From positions 1-11,109 of the forward strand of contig JAHDBQ010000006.1 in the NCBI GenBank assembly GCA_020630305.1: a stretch of DNA of 11,109 nt. Direction: 5' to 3'. Positions 1 to 8,400 of this stretch are shown here, one piece after another (the stretch's first letter is position 1; each line of letters begins with the position of its first letter). This DNA comes from Alphaproteobacteria bacterium. Its GTDB lineage: Bacteria > Pseudomonadota > Alphaproteobacteria > Rickettsiales > Rickettsiaceae. The notes beneath the pieces are model-generated. The model was not told the origin of the DNA, did no database searches, and saw only the letters and a list, made by a program, of their open reading frames with translations. Position numbers and translations under genes: made by a program.

Positions 1-315
1 GAATCTGTTCTTGATATGGCATGCTATCTCAACAAACTAAATATAGTACAAATTGTGCTTGAAAAATACCAAGGTAATTGGTCAAAGCAAGAATTAATTA
101 ATGCTGGAACAAAGGCAGAAAATAATAGTAATGACGAGATTGTAATTTTAATTTCTGATTCACTTAACAATGTTCAGTGGGAATATAAAGCTTGTATGGA
201 TATAAAGGAAGAGCATACATTAAATGATGATCCTGAGAATTTATCACCTAATGATAAAGATGAAAAAGTATCTGAAATATTTGTTGCAGGTGATTATTAT
301 AGTTCTTTGGAGTAA
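1..315 (+). CDS. C-terminal end of an ankyrin-repeat-like protein (5' part outside window)
   Basis: The frame is open from base 1 (Glu-Ser-Val-Leu-Asp) through the Met codon at 16 to a TAA at 313-315, so the gene very probably begins upstream and that Met is internal. The first visible residues, SVLDMACYLNKLNIVQIVLE, fit the ankyrin consensus (TPLHxAxxxGxxxIVxxLL): a helix pair with Leu-Asp-x-Ala-Cys, then Asn-Ile-Val-x-x-Val-Leu-Glu. After this single recognisable repeat the remaining roughly 75 residues are acidic and polar, with many Asp, Glu and Asn, and look like a disordered tail. There is no membrane segment. Ankyrin proteins bind other proteins, and in intracellular bacteria many are secreted effectors, but nothing seen here proves secretion. 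The next gene has its own promoter, so the two need not share a transcript. With one repeat visible the family call is moderate; the reading frame itself is likely real. Confidence 0.6.
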   Translation, partial: ESVLDMACYLNKLNIVQIVLEKYQGNWSKQELINAGTKAENNSNDEIVILISDSLNNVQWEYKACMDIKEEHTLNDDPENLSPNDKDEKVSEIFVAGDYYSSLE

Positions 316-380
316 TGCTTGCACCGGTAATCCTTGAGTTGCTTTGTTATTATTGAATTTTTATAGCAATTGATTTATTC

Positions 381-409
381 TTGACATACTTTGTAAGATT
401 TTGTAATAT
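381..409 (+). promoter_or_regulatory. Sigma-70-type promoter for the lplT-aas fusion gene
   Basis: A perfect -35 box TTGACA lies at 381-386. After a 17-base spacer comes TAATAT at 404-409, which matches four of six -10 positions. Transcription would start near 415-417, giving a leader of about 25 bases before the ATG at 441. The promoter sits in the 119-base gap after the ankyrin gene, which otherwise shows no gene or clear terminator. Confidence 0.6.
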
Positions 410-412
410 ATA

Positions 413-430
413 CCAATTCAATTAAATTGG
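413..430 (+). repeat. Inverted repeat overlapping start of the ribosome binding site
   Basis: CCAATT (413-418) and AATTGG (425-430) are perfect complements separated by six bases. The right arm includes the first two G residues of the GGAGAG ribosome binding site. The left arm straddles the predicted transcription start. It could be an operator, or a weak leader hairpin masking the ribosome binding site, but six mostly A/T pairs can also arise by chance in AT-rich DNA. Confidence 0.35.
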
Positions 431-434
431 AGAG
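429..434 (+). promoter_or_regulatory. Ribosome binding site that decides the lplT-aas start
   Basis: GGAGAG at 429-434 directly abuts the ATG at 435, leaving no spacer for that codon. It lies six bases before the second in-frame ATG at 441, which is normal Shine-Dalgarno spacing. The 441 start is therefore preferred, although 435 gives a product only two residues longer. Confidence 0.7.
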
Positions 435-440
435 ATGAAA

Positions 441-3400
441 ATGGAGTCAAACCAATCATACTTGTTTAAAGATAAAAGGTTTTTGCCTTTATTCATAGTG
501 CAGTTTTGTGGTTGTTTTAATGATAGCATATTAAAACATGCTTTGATTATCTTGGTGACATATAAGCTGAAAAAAGAGCTTAATGTTGACCCTTATTTTC
601 TTGTGATGCTGGCAAATGTTTTATTTATCCTTCCATTCGTTATTTTTGCTAGTATTTCTGGGCAAATAGCAGATAAGTTTGAACGCGTAACAATTGTTCG
701 TATTATTAAGGTAATAGAAATAGGCATAGTTATGTTAGCTAGCTATGGTTTCTGGCATGTTAATCTGCCAGTTTTATTTGCCTGCATTGCATTAATGGGG
801 GTTCATTCTACTTTCTTTGGGCCACTAAAATATAGTATAATACCTGACCAAATGAAAAAAGATGAGCTACTAACTGCTAATGGCTATGTAGAAGCGGGAA
901 CTTTCCTTTCTATATTAATAGGTACAATGCTTGGCGGTATCTATAACGATTATAATACCCTAATTATGATTAGTGCTTATATTATTGCAGTTGTTGGGTT
1001 TATTGCTAGTTGGTTTATGCCTAAATCAAATAACTATAACCCAGATATTAAACTAAATTTTAATTTTTATCGGGAAACTATAGATATGGTTAAATATGCT
1101 GCTTCTAAAAAGCAAATATATATGGCAATTCTAGGTATTTCGTGGTTTTGGTTTATTGGCGCCGCTATAATGTCGCAGATTCCGCATTACGCGCACAATA
1201 CTCTGGGGGCTAATCAAAATGTTTCTAATTTATTCTTTGCTACATTTTCAATTGGTGTTGGTGTGGGATCATTCTGGTGTAGTAAGTTGTTTGGTAATAA
1301 AATAACTACTAAATATGTATTCCTGGCTGCTCTGGGGATTAGTTTTGTAAGTATTGATTTATTCTTTGCAAGCCGCATTGCAAGCATTAGCCACGAGCCT
1401 GAGCAGCTCAAGACAATATGGCAGTTTTTATCAAAAAAACATTACTGGAGAATACTAGTAGACTTATTTTTGCTTGCTGCAATTAGCGGTCTTTATGTAG
1501 TACCACTTTTTGCGCTAATGCAACAATTTATATCGCCAGCACATAGAAGCCGTGTGATTGCAGTGAATAATTTTATAAACTCTATATTTATGGTAGCTTC
1601 TACTGCTGTTCTTTCTTTCTTGGTTTACATGGAGTTTTCGATTCCAATGGTAATTTTATTCATAGGGGCTGTGAATTTAGTTGTTGCTATGCATATTTAT
1701 GAACTAATCCCTGATTCAAAGGTTGTTCCTCTTAAAGTATGGAGAGTGCTATTTAAAGGGATGTTTGAGAATTTTTACACGGTAGAAGTAAAGGGTCTTG
1801 AAAATTACGAAAAAGCGGGAAAGAGAACAGTGATTGTTGCGAATCATTTATCGTATTTAGATCCGGCCTTGATTGCTACTTACGTACCAGATGAAATTAA
1901 ATTTGCTATTAATCTTGGTGTTTCTAGAGAATGGTGGGTGAGGCCATTTTTGAAAATTGTTAAAACATATCCACTAGATCCTAATAATCCGATGGCTATT
2001 AAAAGCCTAATTGAAGAGGTAAAAAAAGACAAAAAAATTGCGATTTTTCCGGAAGGTAGAACCACTGTAACGGGCTCATTAATGAAAATATATGAAGGGC
2101 CAGGAATGATAGCAGATAAAGCTGGTGCGACGATTCTGCCAATTAGGGTAGAGGGGACGCAATTTACTATCTTTTCTAAGGTGCGTAAATTAATGAAGGG
2201 TAAATTTAGGTTCCGCAGGATAATTACAATTACTGTCCTTCCACCTGTTAAATTTGACGTTCCTGATGATCTTGGTATAAGAGAACGTAGAAAATTCATA
2301 GGTGAAGCGTTATATGACATAATGACTGAGATGTTGTTTGAGAGCTCAAAATATAAAGAAACATTGTTCCAAGGGCTTATTAATGCTACAAAAATTTACG
2401 GCACTAAACCAGTAATAATGGAAGATATTGATGCCAACAGGGCAACATATAAAGATATTTTGCTTAAGTCTTTTGTGGTTTCTCAGCTTGTTTCTAAAAG
2501 TACAAAGCCAGGTGAGATTGTAGGGTTAATGCTACCTAATATGGTTGGTAGTATGATAACTTTCTTCGGCATCCAGGCGGCTGGAAGGGTGCCAGCTATG
2601 ATGAATTTTACATCTGGTGCTTCAAATATAATATCCGCATGCGAAACGGCGCAAATAAAAACATTATATACTTCGCATAAGTTCATTGAAAAAGCCGAGC
2701 TTCAAGATTTAATAAAATCAGTTCAGGAAGCTGGGATCAATGTTGCATTCTTGGAGGATTTAAGAAAAGATATAAATGTGGTTATGAAATTAAAAGGCCT
2801 TGCTGGTTCTTTAATTCCAGATACTTACTATAATAAATTCTGCGCTCCTGCTAAAGATACAGACACTGCGGTTATATTATTCACATCAGGCACAGAAGGA
2901 AAACCAAAGGCGGTTGCATTATCTCATAGAAACCTGCAAGCTAATGCTGCTCAGGTACTTTCTAGATATAATTTTAATCCTAATGATTTGGCATTTAATG
3001 CGTTACCAATTTTCCATACTTTTGGACTTGGCGTTAGTTTAATTATGTCTTTGAACGGAATTAAAACTTTCTTTTATCCGTCGCCTTTGCATTACAGAAT
3101 TATTCCAGAAGTGGTATATGATATCGCTCCAACTGTTATGTTTGGCACCGATACTTTCTTGTCTGGTTATGCTGCATATGCCCATCCATATGATTTTTAC
3201 TCGCTACGTTATATAATAGCAGGAGCTGAGAAACTAAAGCCAAGAACACGACAAACATGGTTTGATAAATATGGCGTCAGAATCTTTGAAGGTTACGGGG
3301 TAACTGAAGCTTCGCCGGTAATTTCTGCTAATACTCCAATGCATGACAGAGCTGGTACAGTGGGTAGATTAATGCCTAAGATTGAACATTTCTTGGAGCC

Positions 3401-3905
3401 GGTAGAAGGAATCCAGGAAGGTGGAAGATTATATGTAAAAGGGCCAAATATAATGAAAGGATATATTCATTCTAAGAATCCTGGAGTTATTGAACAGCCC
3501 GCCCATGAAAAATTAGGCGAGGGCTGGTATGACACTGGTGATATAGTCTCTGTAGATACCGAAGGTTATGTGACTATACTTGGCAGGGAAAAGAGATTTG
3601 CTAAAGTTGGGGGAGAAATGGTTTCACTTTCTGCGGTTGAAGAGCTTGTAATGTCAGCATCACCAAACTCTATCAGCGCTGCTGTGTGTATTGAAGATGA
3701 CAAAAAAGGTGAGCAAATATTATTATTTACAAATGATTCTGAGCTCGCGCGCAGTAATATCTCCGCAGCTGCAAAAGAGAAGAAAATTTCTGAGCTGCAT
3801 ATACCAAAGATAGTCATTCATGTGAAAGAAGTTCCTGTGCTTGCAACAGGCAAAATGAATTACAGAAAAATGATAGAGCTTGCAAAAAAGCATGTGGCAG
3901 CATAA
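441..3905 (+). CDS. aas: Lysophospholipid transporter / 2-acyl-glycerophosphoethanolamine acyltransferase / acyl-ACP synthetase fusion (LplT-Aas)
   Basis: This 1154-residue inner-membrane protein joins three activities that in E. coli are two proteins, LplT (about 400 aa) and Aas (about 720 aa). Residues 1 to about 420 form a hydrophobic MFS transporter of the LplT type, with the typical segment GPLKYSIIPD and Ala-Asn-Gly-x-x-Glu-Ala near 125-150. Residues about 430-640 are a PlsC-type acyltransferase with the HxxxxD motif (His469, Asp474) and FPEGRT at 536-541. Residues about 650-1150 are an adenylate-forming (ANL) ligase with the phosphate loop TSGTEGKPK (815-823), YGVTE (952-956), TGD (1032-1034), the hinge motif GREKRFAKVGGE from 1048, and the C-terminal catalytic lysine Lys1138 in ATGKMNYRK. 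By family knowledge it flips lysophospholipid inward, activates a fatty acid and re-acylates position 1, repairing phosphatidylethanolamine. All catalytic motifs are present, so the enzyme looks intact. Uptake of host-derived lysolipids is an inference. Confidence 0.93.
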   Translation: MESNQSYLFKDKRFLPLFIVQFCGCFNDSILKHALIILVTYKLKKELNVDPYFLVMLANVLFILPFVIFASISGQIADKFERVTIVRIIKVIEIGIVMLASYGFWHVNLPVLFACIALMGVHSTFFGPLKYSIIPDQMKKDELLTANGYVEAGTFLSILIGTMLGGIYNDYNTLIMISAYIIAVVGFIASWFMPKSNNYNPDIKLNFNFYRETIDMVKYAASKKQIYMAILGISWFWFIGAAIMSQIPHYAHNTLGANQNVSNLFFATFSIGVGVGSFWCSKLFGNKITTKYVFLAALGISFVSIDLFFASRIASISHEPEQLKTIWQFLSKKHYWRILVDLFLLAAISGLYVVPLFALMQQFISPAHRSRVIAVNNFINSIFMVASTAVLSFLVYMEFSIPMVILFIGAVNLVVAMHIYELIPDSKVVPLKVWRVLFKGMFENFYTVEVKGLENYEKAGKRTVIVANHLSYLDPALIATYVPDEIKFAINLGVSREWWVRPFLKIVKTYPLDPNNPMAIKSLIEEVKKDKKIAIFPEGRTTVTGSLMKIYEGPGMIADKAGATILPIRVEGTQFTIFSKVRKLMKGKFRFRRIITITVLPPVKFDVPDDLGIRERRKFIGEALYDIMTEMLFESSKYKETLFQGLINATKIYGTKPVIMEDIDANRATYKDILLKSFVVSQLVSKSTKPGEIVGLMLPNMVGSMITFFGIQAAGRVPAMMNFTSGASNIISACETAQIKTLYTSHKFIEKAELQDLIKSVQEAGINVAFLEDLRKDINVVMKLKGLAGSLIPDTYYNKFCAPAKDTDTAVILFTSGTEGKPKAVALSHRNLQANAAQVLSRYNFNPNDLAFNALPIFHTFGLGVSLIMSLNGIKTFFYPSPLHYRIIPEVVYDIAPTVMFGTDTFLSGYAAYAHPYDFYSLRYIIAGAEKLKPRTRQTWFDKYGVRIFEGYGVTEASPVISANTPMHDRAGTVGRLMPKIEHFLEPVEGIQEGGRLYVKGPNIMKGYIHSKNPGVIEQPAHEKLGEGWYDTGDIVSVDTEGYVTILGREKRFAKVGGEMVSLSAVEELVMSASPNSISAAVCIEDDKKGEQILLFTNDSELARSNISAAAKEKKISELHIPKIVIHVKEVPVLATGKMNYRKMIELAKKHVAA

Positions 3906-3976
3906 GTAGCGCTATATATTTTGCATTGACTCAGTAAAATACGGTCTTTATGAATGCAGTGGTGTGATATGTATTC

Positions 3977-4411
3977 TTAGGTGATTTTGGCGATTCTCTC
4001 GGAGTGGCGCCCGCCTTCAAATTTAGTGTTTAAGAAAATATCGAGCATTTTAAGTGATACGTTATCAGAAGTTATTTTGCTTCCAAGTACTAAAATATTA
4101 GCATTATTGTGTGATCTAGACTTTTCTGCCATTTCTTCATTAAAACAAAGAGCGGCCCTGATTTCTGAACCTCTATTTGCAGCAATTGACATGCCTATGC
4201 CGGTTCCGCAAATTAATATGCCCTTCTCAGATTCGCCTTCTCTTATTGTTTCCGTAACTTTGGCGCTATAGTCAGGATAGTCAACCCTCGTGTCATCATC
4301 AGTACCAAAATCCAAAATATTTAGTTTTTTTTCCTGCAATTTTTTTATGATTTTTGCTTTTAATTTTACACCTGCGTGGTCACTTGCGATCACTAAATCA
4401 TATTTTATCAT
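3977..4411 (-). CDS. rpiB: Ribose-5-phosphate isomerase B
   Basis: This cytoplasmic sugar isomerase of the RpiB/LacAB family interconverts ribose 5-phosphate and ribulose 5-phosphate in the non-oxidative pentose phosphate pathway, feeding nucleotide synthesis. At 144 residues it is full length. Visible motifs are SDHAG at 10-14, DYPDY at 44-48, and CGTGIGMSIAANR at 68-80 with the catalytic Cys68. A second conserved region, SRSHNNANILVLG (98-110), carries His101. The ATG at 4409-4411 is preceded by AAAAAAGG (plus-strand 4421-4428) nine bases away, a usable ribosome binding site. The gene is convergent with the upstream fusion gene, with 71 bases between stop codons, and divergent from the NlpD-like gene. 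It has a strong promoter of its own at 4464-4491. LacA/LacB-type galactose isomerases are related, but the motif set and the absence of lac genes favour RpiB. Confidence 0.95.
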   Translation of the reverse strand: MIKYDLVIASDHAGVKLKAKIIKKLQEKKLNILDFGTDDDTRVDYPDYSAKVTETIREGESEKGILICGTGIGMSIAANRGSEIRAALCFNEEMAEKSRSHNNANILVLGSKITSDNVSLKMLDIFLNTKFEGGRHSERIAKIT

Positions 4412-4453
4412 TATATTTAACCTTTTTTACTGTAAGAATTATTTAGGTTGATG

Positions 4454-4469
4454 TATAATGAGCATTATA
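4454..4469. promoter_or_regulatory. Palindrome of two opposed TATAAT -10 boxes in the rpiB/nlpD-like divergent region
   Basis: TATAATG (4454-4460) and CATTATA (4463-4469) are perfect inverted copies separated by two bases. The right arm is the -10 box of the rpiB promoter. The left arm is a consensus -10 box pointing toward the NlpD-like lipoprotein gene. No good -35 hexamer lies 16-18 bases upstream of the plus-strand box, so rightward activity is less certain. If used, it would start near 4466 and give a leader of about 99 bases. Symmetric -10 elements are known to support divergent transcription by RNA polymerase bound in either orientation. Confidence 0.5.
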
Positions 4470-4491
4470 AACTTTTTAGTTTGATTGTTAA
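4464..4491 (-). promoter_or_regulatory. Promoter for rpiB
   Basis: Read on the minus strand, TTAACA (plus 4486-4491, five of six matches to TTGACA) is followed after 16 bases by a perfect TATAAT (plus 4464-4469). Transcription would start near 4457, leaving a leader of about 46 bases before the rpiB ATG. The spacer and -35 box are overlapped by a 10-bp inverted repeat, which suggests control by a DNA-binding protein. Confidence 0.6.
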
Positions 4492-4499
4492 ACTAAAAA
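4473..4499. repeat. Perfect 10-bp inverted repeat over the rpiB promoter and nlpD-like leader
   Basis: TTTTTAGTTT (4473-4482) and AAACTAAAAA (4490-4499) are perfect complements around a seven-base loop. On the minus strand the repeat covers the rpiB -35 box and most of the -35/-10 spacer, a position typical of repressor operators. In a rightward transcript it would form a hairpin early in the leader of the lipoprotein gene. It is too AT-rich to be a strong intrinsic terminator. Whether it acts as DNA or RNA cannot be told from sequence alone. Confidence 0.5.
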
Positions 4500-4507
4500 A
4501 TGTTTTT

Positions 4508-4523
4508 TGAATTGAAAAATTCA
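4508..4523 (+). repeat. Short stem-loop with GAAA tetraloop upstream of the NlpD-like gene
   Basis: TGAATT (4508-4513) and AATTCA (4518-4523) pair perfectly around GAAA, a GNRA-type tetraloop when transcribed rightward. It lies about 40 bases before the lipoprotein start. The stem is short and A/T rich, so chance is a serious alternative. Confidence 0.3.
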
Positions 4524-4564
4524 TTTTAGTTACATATTTAACTTACAGAATCAAATAAATATCT

Positions 4565-5470
4565 ATGATCAGGACAATGAAAAATTATATATATATTATC
4601 GCAATTGCATTTGTTATCTCGGCTTGTTCTAATAATTTAAAGCCCGCTCCTATTGAGTATAATCATCAAGGAGGAGGGTATAAATATTCTTCAGAAACTG
4701 TAGCAACTCTTCAAGATGAGGGGACGATAATAAGCAATAATAGCTTTTCAGAAGAGAAAGATCATAACTTAATCGAAGAAGTAAATATAAATAATTCTGA
4801 TTTTGCTATGCCAAATGATATTCAAGATAGTAGCAATAAAATTGTGTATCACGAAGTGCAGCCAGGAGAAAATATTGATATGATCGCAGAGCAATATGGT
4901 CAAAGTACAGCAACAATTGCGTCCGTAAATAATTTGCAGCAACCACATAAATTAGATGATTTTCAGGTAATTAAAGTTAGAGTTCCTAAAGAGTTTGACC
5001 AAACTAGAAAAGAAGAAGTAGCTAAGAAGAAAGAAGAGAGAGAAAAAAAGAAAAAAGCATCACCAAAGCCAGTTGTTCTAACTTCTACATCTGCTAAAGG
5101 TTATGTAAAGCCAGTTTCTGGAAATATAATTACCAAATTTGGAGAAAAAACTCCGAGGGGTAAGAATAAAGGAATCAATATTTCTGCAAATGCAGGTTCA
5201 AAAGTCGTCTCCTCTACTGATGGCAAGGTAATATATGCAGATTTTGACGCCACATTCGGATATTTGCTGTTAATTAAAAGCAATCGTAGAAATATTATTA
5301 CATCTTATGCGCATCTTGAGGATATTACAGTTTCCAAAGGTGACAGCGTAAAACAAGGACAGCTTGTTGGATATGTTGGCAATACCGGTAAGGTAGACAA
5401 GCCCCAGCTGCACTTTGGCATTAGGCAAGGTAAGACTGCTAAAGATCCAACTAAATTTGTTAGATATTAA
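4565..5470 (+). CDS. nlpD: LysM / degenerate M23 (LytM) lipoprotein, NlpD-like amidase activator candidate
   Basis: The 301-residue product begins with a lipoprotein signal: short basic start, hydrophobic stretch, then ISAC with the lipidated Cys21. An Asn/Ser-rich linker follows, then a LysM peptidoglycan-binding domain (about 94-140), a Lys/Glu-rich charged linker (about 145-168) and an M23/LytM domain (about 182-299). In active M23 peptidases the first zinc motif is HxGxD; here the residues are Asn201 and Asn205. The first His of the later HxH motif is Gln281, while His250 and His283 remain. The fold is therefore present but the zinc site is incomplete, as in E. coli NlpD, which activates the amidase AmiC rather than cutting peptidoglycan. 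Envelope attachment and amidase activation are inferred from this match. An alternative ATG at 4577 gives a classical signal with Cys17. Neither start has a well-spaced ribosome binding site: AGGA at 4571-4574 is only two bases from 4577. Confidence 0.85.
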   Translation: MIRTMKNYIYIIAIAFVISACSNNLKPAPIEYNHQGGGYKYSSETVATLQDEGTIISNNSFSEEKDHNLIEEVNINNSDFAMPNDIQDSSNKIVYHEVQPGENIDMIAEQYGQSTATIASVNNLQQPHKLDDFQVIKVRVPKEFDQTRKEEVAKKKEEREKKKKASPKPVVLTSTSAKGYVKPVSGNIITKFGEKTPRGKNKGINISANAGSKVVSSTDGKVIYADFDATFGYLLLIKSNRRNIITSYAHLEDITVSKGDSVKQGQLVGYVGNTGKVDKPQLHFGIRQGKTAKDPTKFVRY

Positions 5471-5478
5471 TCTCCCTT

Positions 5479-8400
5479 TTAAACAAAATCAGCTAGGCGC
5501 TCTACCTCTTCTTCTTCCAGGTAGAGCCTCTTGGCAATGTCCGTCTTAGCAACGAAATTGTTTTCTGCGCTTAAATAAATTGTGACGCAGCTATTTGGTT
5601 TTTTGTTTTCTTGGCTTGTGCCGCCACCAAGCAGTTTCATTATCTGTTCAAGGTCTGCGCTATTTTTGGGGTGCAGGTGCAAATTATGCTGAATACCCTC
5701 TAGCTCCTCCTCTAAAGTCACGAACTTTTTGGCGGTAATTCGCAAGCCACCTTTATCTTTAAATGCATTGCAGTGTACAACTGCCTTGTCTTTAACATTT
5801 AGAAGATGTGCGTAATCTTTGAGCGTTTCTTCATTATAAATTGTCACCTCAAAAACCCCTTCAGGGTCAGAAAGCATCAATGTTATAAACCTACCACGCT
5901 TAGACATTCTGGCATCTTTTTTAACAATCACGCCCGCAAGTTTGCAGCTATGTGACCCCTCTTCAAGCTCATCCTTAATATAAGCCGAATTTTTAATATC
6001 GCATTTAGCTAGCAACTCTTCTTTTCCAGCAAGTGGATGATTATTTAAGAAAAGTCCCATTACTTCAAATTCAATATAAGCAAGCTCTTCTGGTTTTATC
6101 ATCGGTGCATTGAGTAAAATATCATTACTAACACTATTGACTGAAATAAGACTAAACTGATTAGATTGCTGCTCTTTATGGTAAGCAGTTGCGTAAGACA
6201 TAATCTTTGGCACGCTTTGAATAAGGCTATTTCTATTATCGTGCAATGCATCAAAGCAACCAGCCTTGATAATATTCTCAAGCAGTCTGCGATTAATTAA
6301 TTTAGGATCAATCCTTTCTGCAAAGTCGATAATCGATTTGAATGGCCCTCTCTCCTCGCGCTCTTTAGTTACCTCGATACCAAACACCGAAGTTACATTC
6401 TTAACAGCGCCAATCGCAAAAACAATCGATTTTTTACCTTGCTCGCGCTTGATGCTAAAGTCACCTTTAGACTGATTTATATCAGGGGCTATGAGATCAA
6501 TTTCAAAAGCCTTCACCTCTTGCAAAAAGATGTTTATTTTATCGCTGCTGTCAATATCTAGATTCATAGCAGCAACCAAAAATTCCGCCGGAAAATTAGC
6601 TTTTAGATATGCGGTTTGGTATGATATCACTCCGTAAGCAGAAGCGTGGGATTTATTAAAGCCATAGCCAGCAAATTTAGCAACCGTTGCAAAAATTGAC
6701 TTTGCCTGGGCAGCTGGCACGTTATTTTTAATCGATCCGCTGACGAATATCTCTTCTTGTGCATCCATTTCAGCTTTTACTTTTTTACCCATCGCTCGGC
6801 GCAAGAGATCCGCAGCGCCAAGGCTATATCCAGCCAATATCTTAGCGATTTCCATCACTTGCTCCTGATAGATAATCACTCCGTAAGTGGATTTCAAGAT
6901 TGGCTCAAGCAGCGGGTGCAGATAATCAGCATCCTGTTTGCCATGCTTACAGGCAATATAGGTAGGGATGTTATCCATCGGACCCGGTCGGTAAAGCGCG
7001 CCAAGCGCAATTAAATCGTCAACACTATCTGGTCCAAGCTTACGAAGTGCACTCTTCATGCCAACACTTTCAAACTGGAATACGCCGGTGCTTAGGCCCT
7101 TAGTTAGCATTTCGAATGCTTTTTTATCGTCATATGGGATAGAGTCGATATCAATATTAATATCGCTATCTTCAAGTAATTTTAGCGTTCTGGTTATAAC
7201 AGTTAGGGTTTGCAGGCCTAGAAAGTCAAACTTTACAAGGCCAGAAAGCTCTGCATATTTCATTGAATATTGGACAACTACCATGTCAGAATTTACGTCT
7301 TTATAAACAGGAACAGTATCTGTTATCTGCTGGTTGGCAATAACAATACCTGCGGCATGTGTTGATGCGTGTCTATGTAGCCCTTCAAGGCTTAGCGCTG
7401 TGTCTAAAACCTGCTTAATTAGGCTAGAATCGCCGTCTATATTATATAACCCCTTGCCTGCTGCTGCTCCTCGAAGCTCCTGAACATCAGTAATTGCTTG
7501 GCTAAGAGTTACTGGCTGCAGCGCATTAAATGGCACAAGTTCAGTTAAATAATCGGCAACTGAGTAGCCAAGACTGAGTACGCGTGCAACATCCTTGATT
7601 ACAGCTTTCGCCTGCATTTTACCAAAGGTGATTATCTGACCGACTCGCTCATTTCCATATTTCTTCCGAACATAAGAAATCACCTCTTCCCTGCGTTCCT
7701 GGCAAAAGTCGATATCAAAATCGGGCATTGAAACACGCTCAGGATTCAGGAATCTTTCAAATAGAAGTCCGAATTTTATCGGGTCAAGATCAGTAATAAG
7801 TAGCGTCCAGGCTATAATAGAACCAGCACCAGAGCCACGCCCAGGGCCAACTGCTATGCCATTTTCCTTACTCCATTTTATAAAGTCGGAAACTATCAAG
7901 AAATATCCAGCAAAGTTCATGGTACAGATAATGTCTAGCTCGTAATCTAGGCGCTTTATATATTCCTGCCTTATTTCTTCTTGGGTATCGCTTTGGGTAT
8001 CGTCGCTTGCAAATTTTTGCTGTAATTTCTGCTCAAGGCCATCCCGTGCTTGCTTACGAAGTAAGTCTGATTCCGAGGAGTCGCCATCAGCAAAATTAGG
8101 CAAGCTAGGCGGATAAGTCTCAGACATTACATAACATCTTTGCTTTAAATAAATGGTATTTTCTATTGCTTCTGGCAGGTCAGAAAATAGTTCTATCATC
8201 TCATCAGCTGACTTGAAATAGCACTGATTACTAACTCTTTTGCGTTCTTGAACGTCGCGCACTACACCTTCTGAAATACACATTAATACATCATGTGCAT
8301 CATGCATTTTTATATCGCTAAACAATACTTGATTTGTTGCTATTAAAGGAATTTGCAGTTCTTTGGCTATTGCTAAATAATCTTGCTCTATCTTCTTTTC

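Noticed and set aside
16..315. A complete 99-residue gene starting at the ATG at 16.
   Set aside because: The frame is open back to base 1, the codons before the ATG belong to the ankyrin-like consensus, and there is no ribosome binding site before 16. It is the tail of a longer gene.
1880..2320. A 146-codon minus-strand open frame inside the lplT-aas gene, and similar antisense frames in lplT-aas, dnaE and ugd.
   Set aside because: All lie opposite strongly conserved enzyme domains and their translations show no recognisable family features.
3906..3976. Possible terminator between the convergent lplT-aas and rpiB genes (TGCATT at 3923-3928 and AATGCA at 3953-3958).
   Set aside because: The arms are only six bases, AT-rich and 24 bases apart, with no adjacent T-run in either direction. 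It does not meet the standard of an intrinsic terminator.
5456..5487. TTTGTT/AACAAA inverted repeat around the convergent stops of the lipoprotein gene and dnaE, considered as a bidirectional terminator.
   Set aside because: The six-base A/T stem with a 20-base loop is too weak and there is no T-run. The ends of both genes may instead depend on read-through or factor-dependent termination.
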